This document shows, one piece after another, positions 1-13,039 of a stretch of 64,000 nucleotides of DNA. This stretch comes from Anoplopoma fimbria. Taxonomy: Eukaryota > Chordata > Actinopteri > Perciformes > Anoplopomatidae. The stretch spans positions 10,741,098 through 10,805,097 of the forward strand of contig NC_072451.1 of NCBI RefSeq assembly GCF_027596085.1, read 5' to 3'. The notes beneath the pieces were generated by a model. The model searched no databases and was not told the origin of the DNA. It saw only the letters and a list, made by a program, of their open reading frames with translations. Numbering within the stretch: the first letter of the stretch is position 1; each line of letters starts with the position of its first letter. The position numbers and the translations under genes were made by a program.

Positions 1-147
1 CAGCTGTCGCACCTTAGACTATATTTTTATTTTTATTTATTTTTATTTTTATTGTATAATATGTTTTATTTATTATTTGTTTCTATGTAGTTGAGCTGCT
101 GCAACACCCGAATTTCCCCCGTGGGGATCAATAAAGGAATATAATAA
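1..147 (+). mobile_element. 3' end of an L2-type LINE, cut by the window edge
   Basis: A T-rich 3' UTR leads into the block TTGAGCTGCTGCAACACCCG, then TTTCCCCC, GGGGATCAATAAAG and a short AAT-rich tail. The same block closes the LINE inserted at 53.4-54.4 kb with only a few differences, so both are copies of one family. Only the 3' tail is in the window; the coding part, if present, lies to the left. The AATAAA doubles as a polyadenylation signal. Confidence 0.8.
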
Positions 148-382
148 TATAAGAAGTGAACAAAGTCACCGTGACCTCACCCATTGGTTTGTGGACTACA
201 GATCTGAGACCTCGCAGCAGTGAAACAAGAGGGAGGAGCTAAGTACAACTTAATGCTGATAATGCTGATATTTTTAGGTGACCAAAAATGTTACAGTTAA
301 CTTTCATTAACTAGAAACAGACTGTGAAAGGGTTAACTTTTCAAGACGAAAACACAGACAACTCCCAGACCGGGCAACGCAG

Positions 383-700
383 GGGCAGCGACCTGTCAAT
401 CACAAGGTAGCCCCACCCTAAAGCATACCCTGCTTTATGGTCTATTTGACTCTAAATGGACCATCATTTACTAAATGAACATCATGCTGTATTGAAGAAG
501 ACTTGAAACTAGAGATTGAGACCATAAACTCATGTTTACAATGTTTACTGAGGCAATAAATCAAGAGAGAAGTAGAGTCATTTTCTCATAGACTTCTATA
601 CAATCAGAGAAGTCGCCCCCCCCAATGGACAGTAGAGAGGATTTTAACATTGGCTTCATTTTCCGACCAGGAGGTTGCCACCTGTCCTATTCCCCTTGAA
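383..700 (+). repeat. Interspersed repeat family X, copy 1
   Basis: This segment is highly similar to 38190-38421 and 58736-59065. The shared core contains GACTCTAAATGGACCAT, GAGACCATAAACTCATG and TTTTCTCATAGACTTCT. After the core it continues with a GGCTTCATTTTCCGACC-like end. It has no ORF. The three copies differ by scattered substitutions, as expected of an old dispersed repeat. The class is not determined; a non-autonomous DNA element or SINE is possible. Confidence 0.7.
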
Positions 701-2364
701 ATAGGGACGGCCAATGGGGAAACACCAGCACTCGACTGGCCTTCATCACTCAGTCAGTGACTCAGTGACTTGCTGCTGTCCTGCCCAAAACAGTTGAATG
801 CTCAATTTATGGGTTGCCATCCTCCTTTTAGGAACAGCACATACCCAGCCCTGTTTCTATTGCTCCATTGTTACATAAACGCATCAATCACAGATACATG
901 TATGTAATATATTTACAGTCCAAAATGGAACAAAAACAAAATGTAGGTCATGTGTCATGTCAACTAATCCTGACCTGACCCACTTTTTAGGAGAGACCAG
1001 GATCAGGTCTGTTTCCAAAAGGGTTCAATAAAAATAAGACTTCTATGTTGGGTATGCCAATTTTTTGAACTTGTGCACAATAATAAGTGCATGTAAGGTG
1101 ATTTATTGAAAATATTAAAATATAAAAACATCTAAACTGAGCCATCAAACATGCAAAGACAAGAGCTCTTTATCTACAGTAAACAGGGTTAACATCCTTT
1201 CTGCTGGTGTGTGTTTGTGTGTGTGGGCTGTTTACTATGGTGTTTTCTTAAATGCCTTCATGATATTTTATGACCGCTTTCTCAAAAAGATTAGCAGGAG
1301 GACCTTTTGCTTTTAAATTGGTATCGAATTTCAACTCACATTCAAAGCGTCAGTGTGGCCCTTAAAAGCTGCACGGACACGACGGGCCAGACCGGGAGCC
1401 TAACGTGGGCTGACCTGACCATCTTTTATCTCACTGCTCCAAACTGAAAGCTGAGCATTCGTCGGAGGAGTTGTCTCCCACGGATGAGAGCTGCTCATGG
1501 AGCCGGGCTGTGGATGAGAGTTTAATGGTGCAGCAATACCCCCAGACCCACATTAGAAGCTATTCAGTGTCAGATCAAGTTTAAGTGCTCCAGCCACTTA
1601 CACAAGAAGCAGACCATACAGTACATTAAGTGGAGCTTTCTGTGGCGAGGCTCCTCGGTCAGAGGGGTTGCTAACTGATCGAGTCAAAGCATTATACCTC
1701 CCATCAAAGCAAAGTGTAGGCTCTATAAAAATAACCCTGCCTGCATTGGTTCTGGCTAAGCTCTGACTCTTTGTCCAACACGCAGCGCTCAGCTGCTCGG
1801 TGAGCGCTCAGACTAGACTGTGGGAATGCTTTCCAGGCTCCTCCCAACTGATAAATGCACCTTGCCTGGAGGCAAGATTAGTCATCAGCCTTCTCATCTC
1901 TTAAGGCTGGTTAACCATTTAACGCTGTAACCCCACCAGGCTCTCTGATAAACTAGGCCAACTTGTAAAGAGATTTCTGTGGCATCACAAATCTCACAGT
2001 AACTGTGTGTAAAGGCCTCCTGGAAGTATTGAACTGGTGTTACAAATGTGTGAAACAACCATTGGAGAAAGATGGGGTGGTCGTGTCCAAAGGTCAGCCT
2101 ATAAAAGTCCATTTCTGTCCAGAAAAGAAGACAAACAGATGAAATGTGAGGAATGACAAAAATGTTGGCAGTGGCAAAAAAAGAAAATTAAGAAGTAAAT
2201 CAAACATTGTTTTACTTATGTTACGTAAAGTCAACATTTGGATTCACAATTTTGATGACAATGATCAAATGATCAGAAAGCACTTTGCACATTTAACAAG
2301 AAAAAGCACAGACTGAACACCAAGCACAACAATCTGGAGCCAGCCTGCAGTCAACCACTTCATT

Positions 2365-2594
2365 GGGCGGCTGTGGCACATGAGGTAGAGCGCTTGTCCC
2401 GTAACCACAAGGTTGGTGGTTCAAACCCCTCTACCGGCAACATGCCGAGGTGTCCTTGAGCAAGACACCTAACCCCAAGTTGCTTCCCGGGCGCTTCATT
2501 GCAGCCCACTGCTCCTCCGGGATGGGTTAAATGCAGAGAAATAATTTCCCCATTGTGGGACTAATAAAGGCTTAATTATCTTATTATTATTATC
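2365..2594 (+). mobile_element. tRNA-derived SINE (V-SINE-like)
   Basis: The head contains a pol III A box (TGAGGTAGAGCGC at 2381-2393) and B box (GGTTCAAACCC at 2418-2428), as in a tRNA gene. The middle has the fish SINE core reading GTCCTTGAGCAAGACACC and CCACTGCTCCTCCGGG. The tail TTTCCCCATTGTGGGACTAATAAAGG ends in TTATTATTAT and resembles LINE 3' ends, as expected of a SINE mobilised by an L2-like LINE. It is close to full length. No clear target duplication was found. Confidence 0.85.
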
Positions 2595-3321
2595 AGCCTG
2601 CTCTCACTCCTTCAAGAGTGTGTTACAAAAAAAACTGTGGAAATATTTTACTCAAGTAAAGTATTTGATCACTACACACCAATTTGACACAACTACACAC
2701 TAATTTATCTAAAAGGACACAACTACATATTGATTTATCTAAGAGGTAAAACTACACACAGATTTTATATAGGAGGACACAACTTCACATGGATTTTTTT
2801 CACAATCAAACCAAGCCTTCAATTTTTGTGATGGCAAATAACAAACCCGTTATATTTGTCAAATTTACCTTTTGATTGGTAATGCAGACACTCACATATT
2901 GGTGAGAAGTGCTTAAAAATGTTGATCCAGACAGAAGTATTTACCCTTGGAATAAGTATTTAAGAACATAATTTCTTTGAGACCGTGTAGGAGGGAAAAT
3001 GAAACCCAGATGAATCAAAATATGCACACAGTGAAGCGGGGAATCTGAAAATGAACAATCTGCAGATTCTTGCGATGAAACCGGTGGTGTTCAACAGGCC
3101 GCTGTTATCATTATGGTTGATCGTAAAACAATGACTTTGATGCATGGGGGTTAAGTGCCCAGCCTGAGGACACTTCATTAGCATCCCCATGTAGAGGTAG
3201 AGTGTTTGGCTTAAAACTGGTTCGGGTTTCTTTACATAATTCCTCTCATAAAAGTGAAACAACATTATGTGATGGAACTCTGTCCAGCCTCAAGCATCCT
3301 TGCCATGTGTCATTGCCATGA

Positions 3322-3324
<3 letters not shown>

Positions 3325-3417
<93 letters not shown>

Positions 3418-3419
3418 AC
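3325..3419. repeat. (CA)n microsatellite
   Basis: There are about 43 uninterrupted CA units, then one extra A and four more units. Apparent ORFs through it are low-complexity artefacts. Confidence 0.98.
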
Positions 3420-4299
3420 GCACTCCATCAGCGTGTACAAACCCAGTCCATCGGCTGAGATTGTGGTCTAATTCAAGTTGGCAGATAGGAGTCGGGATGA
3501 GAGCAACGCGTAATCAAGGAGACAGACGAGAGATAGAGAGGAGGAGGTAAGTGCAGAGAGAGAAGGCAAACTATGAAACATGAAAGCAGAAGGAGGAAGA
3601 TATTCAACTCGACAGTATCTGAGGCTCCTTTGAGAGGCGGAAGAGAAAGATAGGAACAGAATTAGAAGCTCTTCATTTGCCCAAAAAACATGCTGCAGAT
3701 GGAGTGGGCTGTGACACGGGTTCAGAGAGAAAGCAAAGACTTACTGTCAGAGCACATACTGGTGTACTGGTTGGAGTGGGACCACGCATACTGGGAGCAA
3801 TGTTATTTTATTGACAGGAATTCACAGCATACATTATCAGAAGCATTGTCAAACTGAAGAGAGCCACATTATAGGTTCTTAGGTTCATTCTTACTCCGCC
3901 AGTTATTTGAATCAGTTGGGAAGTAGAGAGACCTATCAAATCTATTGCATTTAAGTTGAAAGAGAAACAGGAGGCAATGGTGATGACATGTCCCATGCCT
4001 TCTTGCTTGTAAACCCTTAATAAAAGGGAATGTCTACTTGTGACTCCTTGTTACAGATGGCATGTCCATGAGCAGTTTAATCAAAGGGTGATTTTCCCAT
4101 CTTCTGAGTTTAATGTGAAATATCTCAAGGGGCATGACAAGGTTTACAGTACAGTTGATGAAAAGTCTGAAAAATGAACACAATTTTGTGGTGTTGATTT
4201 TTTTTTTTCTTGGTAATTACCCCTCAACCACTTAAATGTCCACTTGGACACACAACAACAATGGAAGTCTACGGCACAAAGGAGTTAGATATGTCAGGC

Positions 4300-4865
4300 G
4301 TTGACACAAGCCCTTGGTGTACTTGATACCTTTGAGGTATCGACCGAGATAACTAGTAGTATTGAAACTTTACCAGTCAAATTATACCTGCAATCGACTT
4401 TTTTGTGCCCAGATCTAGAAAGAAATGATTACTTGTATGGTTTTGGTCGCAGCCGATCGCGCAAGCATTCTCGATTGCAACGTGTGATTGTCCCACTACT
4501 GCAGCAGCTACAACCCATTCAGCTGGGATGGCCTGCCTGCAAACGGCTCTGAAGATTGAGATGTCTGAGCTGTTGGTTAGCAGCTAACAGTGCAAGAAGC
4601 TAACAACGGCAACAGTTTTAATCTGGGGGAGAACCTGAAATTGCAACATTGCAGCCCTGCCAGTGTGGATCATGGGATGGCGTTATTGTCGGTAACCGCT
4701 GTATGAGAGCGGTACAGTGAAGTGGCGATTAGCTAGCCAGCGAGCCACACACGCACAGCATCCATTCACATGATGGGTTTGAATGAAGATCTTTATTGTA
4801 TCGGTATGGTATCGGTATCACTTTAAGGGTACTGGGATTGATTAAACGATACCCAGTCCTATTTG
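4300..4865. mobile_element. Possible hAT-like non-autonomous remnant
   Basis: The interval is bounded by GGTATCG-type sequence. The left side carries TTGAGGTATCGACCGAGA. The right side carries GTATCGGTATGGTATCGG followed by AAACGATACCCAGTCC, the kind of GGGTATCG terminus seen in fish hAT elements. The middle is moderately GC-rich and has no usable ORF. Exact ends and target duplications were not resolved. A related TAGGGGTGGGTATCA end occurs near 12.5 kb. Confidence 0.35.
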
Positions 4866-4889
4866 ATCCACCCACAATACATAATAAAT

Positions 4890-5674
4890 AAGGGCTGTGT
4901 ATTGGCAAGCACCTCACTATACGATACGTATCCCAATACACGTGTCCCAATATGTTATAATGTAATATGATGCAATACATATTGCAATATATTGCTATAC
5001 TCTATTTTATTTTTTATGAAAATGAAAAAAATTGAGCTAAAAATACAACTTGCTGTGTACCACCTAGATAGTCTAAAACATCACATGCTGATAACTCAGC
5101 AGAAAAATTGCATCAAGACTACTTCAAAGGTATTTGTATTGCACATAGTCACAGAGCAGAGAACAAGCTGAACTGAAATGCGCTTGCCATAAAAAATAGA
5201 TGAAAATAAAGTGCATATGGTATTCTCATTGTGTCACTGAACACTTAATTTTAAAATAAAATCATCATATAAATTAAAGTGCATTAAGTATCACCATTGC
5301 TGGGTCCTTCCCATTTATGTCCTATTCCTCGGGGTTCTGTTTTCAGTAACTCCTCGATGTTACTGCCTGCTTTTGTGCTGTGTTGTCTTGATGTGGTGTG
5401 AAGTACCTGTAACATTCCACTCGGTGGTCTAGTTGTCTAAAATCAGGGCTACTCTCTCTACAGGGGGGGGGGCCTTATCATGTGACAGTCCGGGAAGTCA
5501 CTGGCCTAAGCTTAGAAGGAGGGATTTAAGGCAATTTAAATGACATTTTAAATCAGTGTAAAACAGGATTTTTTCTTGTTGTAATGTATAGATAGTAGTC
5601 AAGGACATATCGATACACTATCATTTAAAAAATGATCGCAATAGTAAGCTGTATCGATATTTTTGCACAGCCCT
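4890..5674. mobile_element. MITE with hAT-like 8-9 bp target duplication
   Basis: The left end reads AGGGCTGTGTATTG and the right end, inverted, reads AGGGCTGTGCAAAA, giving a short terminal inverted repeat. ATAATAAAT flanks the element at 4881-4889 and again at 5675-5683, a direct repeat fitting the 8-bp duplication of hAT elements. The subterminal regions are rich in CGATA/TATCG. The element is 785 bp with no transposase ORF, so it would depend on a transposase supplied in trans. Confidence 0.65.
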
Positions 5675-5683
5675 ATAATAAAT

Positions 5684-6524
5684 ACATTGAGACACAACAC
5701 TCTCAACTCACGATCTTGACCCTGAAGGCTGAATGCTGGATCCTTAATGTAGATGATAAAAAAAGAAAAACTGACAGCACTCCAATTTGACTTTTTATTT
5801 TTACAAGGGCAAGGCACCCTTCTTCAGCATGTTTTCTGTTAATTACCAGGGAAACCAGGATCTGTGAAAAAAAAGTGTTCTTTTCATAATCATGATGATA
5901 AATCATTGGTAACCGGGCACTTTTAATAGCCAGAACCACTGCTTTAGTGAAATAAACTACATGAGTATATAATGAAGATGCCATGGAGAGATGGTAATAG
6001 GGACTGAATCCTTGTCCAAAGGGAGCTGTTTTGAATGCACTTCCTTGATACCCTCATTCCAAATAGGGTAATTTTTATTTTGTTTTGATTAAAGCCAATA
6101 CTATTAGTGTTGTTTACCCTTTTTACATATTAGAGTATTCTACATCATGTGATGTGCTTGGAAATGTTGTGGCTCCTCGTGTTGGGATGGGTTCATTGCA
6201 CGGGTTGCAGTCACCAATAATTCACTTAATAAATTATTAATAAATTTAGGCATCTTGCCCACAAATCCTTGTGGCAATATTAAAAAAGTTAAATTGAAGT
6301 GCTGTCCTAGTCTTTACTTTTTTTTTTATCATAATACATATAAAATGAATACATGCCTAATCCTTCAAAGAACTCTCAATATAATGTCACCACCATACCA
6401 TATAACCTATAAATATATACATCCAATTACTTTCATTGCTTGGACGCAGCCCAGCATAAAGTGCGTTTGCAGCTGAAGGGATGCATACAGGATGACGGGA
6501 TAGACATTAGAGTGTGCGTGGAGA
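5684..6524. other. Non-coding, nothing recognised
   Basis: AT-rich sequence without a convincing exon, RNA gene or repeat shared with the rest of the window. Confidence 0.5.
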
Positions 6525-6860
6525 AGAGAGATAAAACATCGAAGCAGAGCGATGGAGAGAAAATAGACGTTTCGAGATGAAGAGAAAGAGATGCCTAGGG
6601 AAATGGAACGATAGGGGAGAAAAAGGCCTTTAACAGAGTGAAGGCTGAAGAAATGGAAAGGACAGGGGAGAGATGGGGGAGTGGATGTTTGAGAAGAGAA
6701 AACAAAACAAGGGGAGAGATGGACAGAGAGACAATCTGAAACAGCGGCGGCGGAGAGACGATGGGGGAGGGGGAGAGACGGGTCACGGGAGGGAGAGGAG
6801 CGAGACGGTGAAGAGGAATAGAGAGATGAGAGGAGAGAGAAGAGGAGGATGGAGGAGTGT
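6525..6860 (+). repeat. Purine-rich (GA) imperfect tract
   Basis: The plus strand is dominated by GAGA, GGAG and AGAGA words with few pyrimidines, directly before a CA microsatellite. The ORFs here are Arg/Glu- or Pro/Ser/Leu-rich composition artefacts. Confidence 0.7.
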
Positions 6861-6947
6861 GGTGATCAGTGCTGGGCTGCAACCCCACTTAGTGACCGGG
6901 CTGAAAGCTTTCCACTTCAGCAGCCGGCTGGCTGCACCGCTGACACC

Positions 6948-6948
<1 letters not shown>

Positions 6949-7035
<87 letters not shown>

Positions 7036-7047
7036 AACACACACACA
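6949..7047. repeat. (AC)n microsatellite
   Basis: About 42 AC units followed by TAA and a few more AC units. Confidence 0.98.
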
Positions 7048-7676
7048 TACAGTGTGACTGATGCTGACTTCAATACCGTCACATACACACCTGTTCACAT
7101 CACACAACACAGTTTAAAGCCACGCTAGGGAGGATTTGGGGATAAAGTCGCAGCTTTCTTATCTTTCCAAATCGCAGCATCAGCCTCCATCCACGGTGTC
7201 TCCTTCATCCCACACACACCACACATCCCTCCTACACCCAAATTAAGTCCTGCTATCTCACTATGCTCCAGAAGCTGATGAGTCAGAATAGAAATTCCTT
7301 TCAGGAATTAGGGTTATTGAAGTCTTTACAATTCTGCCAGCATGCGACGGGATGGCCATCGACTGGGCTTTGTTAGCTGCATTACTGCCCATATTTAGTT
7401 CATATCAAAATCTCTATTAATGCAAAATCACAGCAGACAACATTTATAATATTCTTCCTGTATCTTGGTGACCGTCATGTAAAGATTTAGAGCTGTGGAT
7501 CTCAAATATTTGTATTCTTCTCATCAGAGCCAAACCAACAATGAACGTATGTACTAACAAGTATTGTGTGTGCATCAAGCCTGACATCTCTTCTTCCTCT
7601 GAGCCATGGAGCTCCATTAGAAACACATCAATGAGCCTCACTGTTTCACTGGGTGACATGTTCCTTCATGACCATG

Positions 7677-7678
<2 letters not shown>

Positions 7679-7770
<92 letters not shown>

Positions 7771-7786
7771 CACACACACACACACA
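7679..7786. repeat. (CA)n microsatellite
   Basis: About 44 CA units, then an A-run, a short second CA run and another A-run. Confidence 0.98.
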
Positions 7787-7789
7787 AAA

Positions 7790-10304
7790 AAACGTCCTGC
7801 TGCCACAAATACTCACAGGAGAGCCAAATGTGGATTAATCCGCTGTTGAAAATAGTCCTGCTGTCTAAATGAATGTGCCGTCAGTGTGCAGCAACTTAAT
7901 ATTTTTTTCAACAGTCTGGAAGTTTGTTTATTTTCTTTTTTTGTAAGTATTTAGAGACAAACAAATACATTGTTGATTTTGGTCATTTCACGTGATTTGT
8001 TGACAATGACAACAATATAGAATGCTTTTCAATTTACTTGATTTCATGAAGACAGGAAGTGTTGTTGAAAACAATCTTGAGAAACCTTTTTCATTGGCGT
8101 GCACTAGCTGGTGTTAACCATACCCAGGTAGGAGCCAACGCACTCGCACTCTATGGCTTGATTCAAACCGAATACGTTGTTGTTTATGGTTGTTTGGTTG
8201 CTCATCAACTATACCTTTCTGCCTGGGTCGGATTCATTTTCTCCTTCAAACAGATTTTGCTGTAATGTAATGCTGACCATAGTAGCCCAGACCTCCTTTT
8301 CCCTTGACAAATCCACTAGAAGAACACAAATTCACCTTAAGTTGGCTGAAATATTTGAGAACCATCTGCAGATGAGTCATACCTCTCATCTCCGACTAAT
8401 AGGCTCATTTGAGATGAAAATCGATCACCGGTGACCAGGCACAATACACGCCGGTTAGGTTTGTGACCGACTTGAACCTGACTTGCTCTGAAGTCATGAA
8501 CATGTGGTCAGTGATAACCTCGGGATATCGAGGCGGTCGCAGTTTTTAGAGCCGGGCGCAGCAGTTGCTATCCACCGATGGTATGACCCAGAGCATGATG
8601 GGAAACACCTGGCTGTCTCCAGATCCAAGAGCTTAGTGGCTCTTGGTTTTAACAATAATAGGTAAAGGTCTGTGTAATTGTAATCTTTAACTCTAGATTG
8701 TTGGGCTCATGCTGTGCAATGAAGGTTTAATTTAAAAACATGTGTTGTGTGGTTGACAATAATAAACCTTTTTTCTATAACACATATAAAAACAGGCTTA
8801 AAGTGTTTCACAGACAGACGTAAAATTAAGAAAGAATAGAACACAATGCAGATAGAAGCACATTTGCACATTTCAACATAAATATATATTTCCAAACCAA
8901 TATAAATAAATCCAAACGTGGTCTATAAACTAGAAGTAGACTACAGATCAGATGTAACAGGATGTAACTGTTTTTTGACTTCCTGTTTATTCTTTGAAAG
9001 CTTTTGGAAACTGTCCAATTTGACCGCAGATATTTTTCTGCTGCTGCCTCCTGATCTCGTCCACTTTCCAGACGAGGTGCAGCTCATCTCAAACGAGCCT
9101 CATGTTACTAAGGTCCCTGATTTCCTGAAGAAAACGATTCTCTATCTGTTGAGCTGTTGTTGTCATCCATCGCTGTGATTGACTTAGCTGTTTCAGAGTC
9201 ATGACACCAGTGATGTGACTGGCTGAGAGGGTAAAAGTTGAATAAGCTGGAAATAAAAAAGGGTTCAACTACCCGCAAACAATGATTTAAATGTTATATG
9301 ATTTAAATATAAGTTCAGCAATTTCTCTCAGGACGAATAAAGTTCTTCTCATATTTATGTTATCTTACCTCATCCTTGTAAGGCTAAAAGTGAAAGTTGC
9401 TCCACAGGGGAAGTAACAGCAACCAGAGGGTCATGTGAGGACCTGAACCAATCGATATGTTGCCCTTTGGACAGTCATTATCACACACAACTAGACTTTC
9501 TCCAGACTTGCTTCACTTGATAAACAGTTCAGTTCAGGACTGATTCGTTCTGTTGGTAGATTAAATGTTTTTTCATTCAGTGCAGAGACGGTGCTCGTTG
9601 TCGTGTTAGAGCCTTCTGTGTTTCCTAATAATTACTAATAGTGTAGGCCTGCTGTACTTTCATTAGAAATAAAAAGTTTATTTATCTAGTGAATAAACAA
9701 ATTAACAGATGCACATTTTGTTTTACTGTTGCAAACAAGAATGTTCTGTGAAAGATTTTTCTTTAAACATAATAAACCTATGTTTGCATTCACCACTCAC
9801 CATAACCCTGGTTCCAATATTCAGGTGTGAAAAGACCCCAAGTCTTAAGTCTTTAATTCTATCAAGTTTTGAAAAACATGAGCAGTTGTCATTGGAAGTG
9901 TTGCCAAGATGCGAAGGAGTCAAAGTATATTTAGGAGGAAATGCAGCGGCAGCTTAGGGAAATGCTTCCTGGAAGATCTTTGCAAACTGCCTCTGCATTG
10001 GGGACAGTTAAATAAAAGTGAAGATGGCTTCATGAAGTTCTGCCCATCTCCTTCACACAACAAGTCAAACCGACTTTCTTCCTCTAGCTGAGCTGTCTGT
10101 ATTTTTCAGGTATGTAGATCGGAGAGCTGAGTCATGGAAAAAAAAGCAGATTTCTACTATCCCAAAGCAGTTTCTTTCTGACTGAACTTTGGAACCTTTG
10201 TTCAAAAGCTGTGACTTGCACAGTGTACAAACACAGCATCTTTATGCATTTCACCAAGTTTTACCTAACTGTGTTTATCTGTACCTTCTTAGCTGAGCCC
10301 ATCA
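7790..10304. other. Non-coding, nothing recognised
   Basis: No exon with open frame plus flanking splice sites stands out. The short ORFs (up to about 100 codons) have no recognisable domain. A GC-richer patch near 8440-8650 may be an old repeat but has no partner in this window. Confidence 0.4.
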
Positions 10305-10475
10305 CGGTGACCTGACCCATCATACCACATCTGCCATTGGAAACTGTTTTGGATAAGGACAGTCACTTTCAAAAAGTAGTTAATTGGATGATCCATCTGT
10401 CAATCCAGCTCTTACCGAAGCCAGTCAGAAAAAGAGCGAAAACTCTGATGCATAACTTGAAGCCTCCTGAGATGG
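10305..10475 (+). repeat. Interspersed repeat family Y, internally deleted copy
   Basis: It matches 43255-43440: CATTGGAAACTGTT, GGACAGTCACTTTCAAAAA, CCATCTGTCAATC and GCCAGTCAGAA. It then jumps to CATAACTTGAAGCCTCCTGA, which matches the far end of the longer copy near 43670. About 220 bp present in the 43-kb copy are therefore missing here. No ORF. Confidence 0.6.
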
Positions 10476-10989
10476 ACTTTTGTCTAATATGTGACATTGT
10501 AGGAATGGTACATAGGTTCCTTCTTTAGTGATCTGCTCTTCAATATAATTTACAATGGCATCTCCTCTCAAGGCTTCAATAATGACAAAAGACATCCAGT
10601 CTTGTCTGATGACCTGCTGTCCATCACTCTGCTCGTTATCAGCAGTTTTTTGTACCAAATACTTCACTCTAAAATGTTAAAATAAATGTCAATCTCAATG
10701 ACCCAGGTTCTAAAGTTACATCCTCACCTCTTTTGTCCAAACAATGGTCCAAATCTCAAAATTATTACAAAAACATTACAACTATTAATATCATGCAAAG
10801 GAAATACAGCATTTGTAAATCTGGAACTATTAAATGTTTTTTACATTTATCTAAATCTATCTCAAAATAGTCACCAGTTTATTGACTGTCAATGGACTAA
10901 CTGTTTCAGCCTTAATAATACTGTTGTGTAATTTAATTGATAACACAATACTTGTCATAAGCTCTTTGTAAATCAAATGTAAATAAAAC

Positions 10990-11175
10990 CTTATAAAGTA
11001 ACTAGCAACTGATGCTGTCAAATGAATGCAGTAGAGTAAAAAGTAGATTTTCTACATTTATATTTTCTGTGATAGTGGATAGTAGAAAGTGGCATGATCT
11101 GAAAAGTCTCTGGTAATGTAAGAGAAGCTCAGATTTGCTCTGGACTAAATGTTCTCAATTACATTCCACCACTGG
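10990..11175 (-). mobile_element. hAT-type MITE, CAGTGGTGGAATGTAA end
   Basis: On the minus strand it begins CAGTGGTGGAATGTAATT and carries subterminal CTTTTCAGATCATGCC and CTACTTTTTACTC words. Degraded relatives lie on the plus strand at 19.45 and 24.13 kb. No ORF. Confidence 0.5.
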
Positions 11176-11399
11176 TGATCAACAAGCCTAATGCAGACTG
11201 ACAGTTGCTCTTTTCCACAGCAGTCTCTAGTTGCTATCTGCTAGCACACAATAGCCCTGTGCTGTGTTTATGTCTTATAACACTTATCATTTTTGTTGAT
11301 TTGGAGAAAAAGTGGCAGCAGATGACCGTTGAGGAGCCAGCACGAAATATTCAATTCTGACTTGAGGCTAAAAGCGTACAGCCTTAAAACCCCAAAGGT

Positions 11400-11600
11400 A
11401 GTAGAGAATGACTAGAGAAGTAGGAACAGGTGAGCAGGAGCACAGGTCACAGCAGGGCTGACGAGGGACAGGTGGAGCTAATGAGGGCGGGGCAGACAAG
11501 CAAAACAGGCGGGAAAACGCACAAAGGCAAGAAGTGATCTGAAACCAGAGGAGAGGTGAGTAAGAAAGATAAAACGGGAAACACCAAATGTGAATGAATG
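11400..11600. mobile_element. Fragment of LTR-like dispersed repeat
   Basis: The string of features GACAGGTGGAGCTAATGAGG, GGCGGGGCAGACAAG, CAGGCGGGAAAAC and AGGCAAGAAGTG is shared in order with 27953-28215. It resembles the inner part of the copy at 48.57-48.98 kb. No coding capacity. Confidence 0.4.
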
Positions 11601-12763
11601 GCATGAAACAAAGATCAACCGTAACCTGGGAGCAGAAGCTTATGTGCATCCAGCTCTGTAATCGTGTGCATTTGCACAACACTGACTTAGATACTGCTTC
11701 AGTGCTAAAGCTCTAAAAATAGATCAGTGATTTGAAATTTCCATTATTGTGGGCCAGCCCTACAAGCTGAAAGAGTCCTGAATCTTGACAAATTCTGAGG
11801 GCAATATTAAAGTTTAAATCACACTCTTCACTTCAGTTTGAACTTGCTTCTTCTTTTCAGTGTTGAACTTGAGTGAAATGTTATCAACATGACTTTGCCG
11901 TTACTAATTGTTTCATATCGCTCAGCTTCTACACTGATTCTACACTGACACCGATGTCAATCCTGCCTAAAAAGATCAGATTGTTGGATTGTTTGTTTTG
12001 AAATAAAGGCGGATGAAAACGATACTGTGAGAAATAGCACATAATGTAAATATATTATAGAATTAGCTCAAAGCTAAAATGATCATCAAATCCAGACCTC
12101 CAGCAACGGAGTAATCCATCTGGTTGGTACCTTTACAGTGAAACAGGAACTGATAGAAGCCAAAGCAGCAGGACTGGGTGGGCCAAAATGTCATTGAAAT
12201 GGACCAAAGGAGCTTTTGAAATTGTCAACAGTTAGTATTTTATTTTTAAATACATTTTTAATTCAAACCCCCAGTTGTAAATGAACTGGCTGGTATTTTA
12301 TACTTGCCTCCTGTTCTATTTTCACTTTTAATATACAATGGGACCATAAGTAGTCTCACAGATTTTGTTTACACTGAGTTTTCAATAAATATTAAACATG
12401 TTTTAGCAAGTATTAAGTCGACCAAACACTTTCTAATAACTTCCAGTATATGCCCCTCCCACTTCAGGTGTAACCTGACTACAGATATTTTTGTGATGTC
12501 ACACATAGGGGTGGGTATCATTAGGAGTTTATCCTATTGATACTTCTTATTTAGAGTTTGGTTCTTTATGGATATTCTTACCGGTTTATTTTTATTACTA
12601 AATAACTGATTTTTAATATATTATTTTGTAAAAGACAATATCAAAAACAGAATGAGAAGATATTTATATTTAAAAAATAACTAAATGTTGCTTCTAGGGA
12701 AGCAACAGTTATGTTTACAAGAACAAAGCAACTACATAAAGTAATTAATTTGTAAAAAAAAAA

Positions 12764-13028
12764 GTCCTTATGTCCTCCTGCCCTCCTGTCCTCTGTCCTC
12801 TTTCCTCCTGTCCTCCATCCTCCTATCCTCCTTCCTCCTGTCCTCTATCCTCATGTCCTCCTTTCTTCCTGTCCTTTGTCCACTTTCCTCATGTCCTCTC
12901 TTCTCCTGTCCTCTGTCCTCGTATCCTCTTTGCTCCTGTCCTTTGTCCTCTTTCCTCCTGTCCTCTGCCCTCTGTCTTCTCTCCTCTTTCCTCTGGTCCT
13001 GTCTTCTGTCCTCTTTCCTCCTCCTCAA
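12764..13028 (+). repeat. Polypyrimidine tract, degenerate TCCTCCTG / TCCTCTG repeat
   Basis: About 265 bp of nearly pure C/T on the plus strand, built from imperfect units such as TCCTCCTGTCC and TCCTCTTTCC. The long ORFs on both strands (Ser/Cys/Pro-rich one way, Arg/Glu/Asp-rich the other) are products of the repeat. Such tracts can adopt triplex (H-DNA) structure. Confidence 0.9.
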
Positions 13029-13039
13029 TCCAAAATAAT

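Noticed and set aside
2365..2440. tRNA gene at the SINE head
   Set aside because: A and B boxes are present but the sequence does not fold as a tRNA and continues into a SINE core and LINE-like tail.
3246..3550. ORFs through CA/TG microsatellites (also near 6.9, 7.7, 39.4, 48.1 and 50.4 kb)
   Set aside because: They encode only alternating Thr-His or Cys-Val from the dinucleotide repeat and have no other coding evidence.
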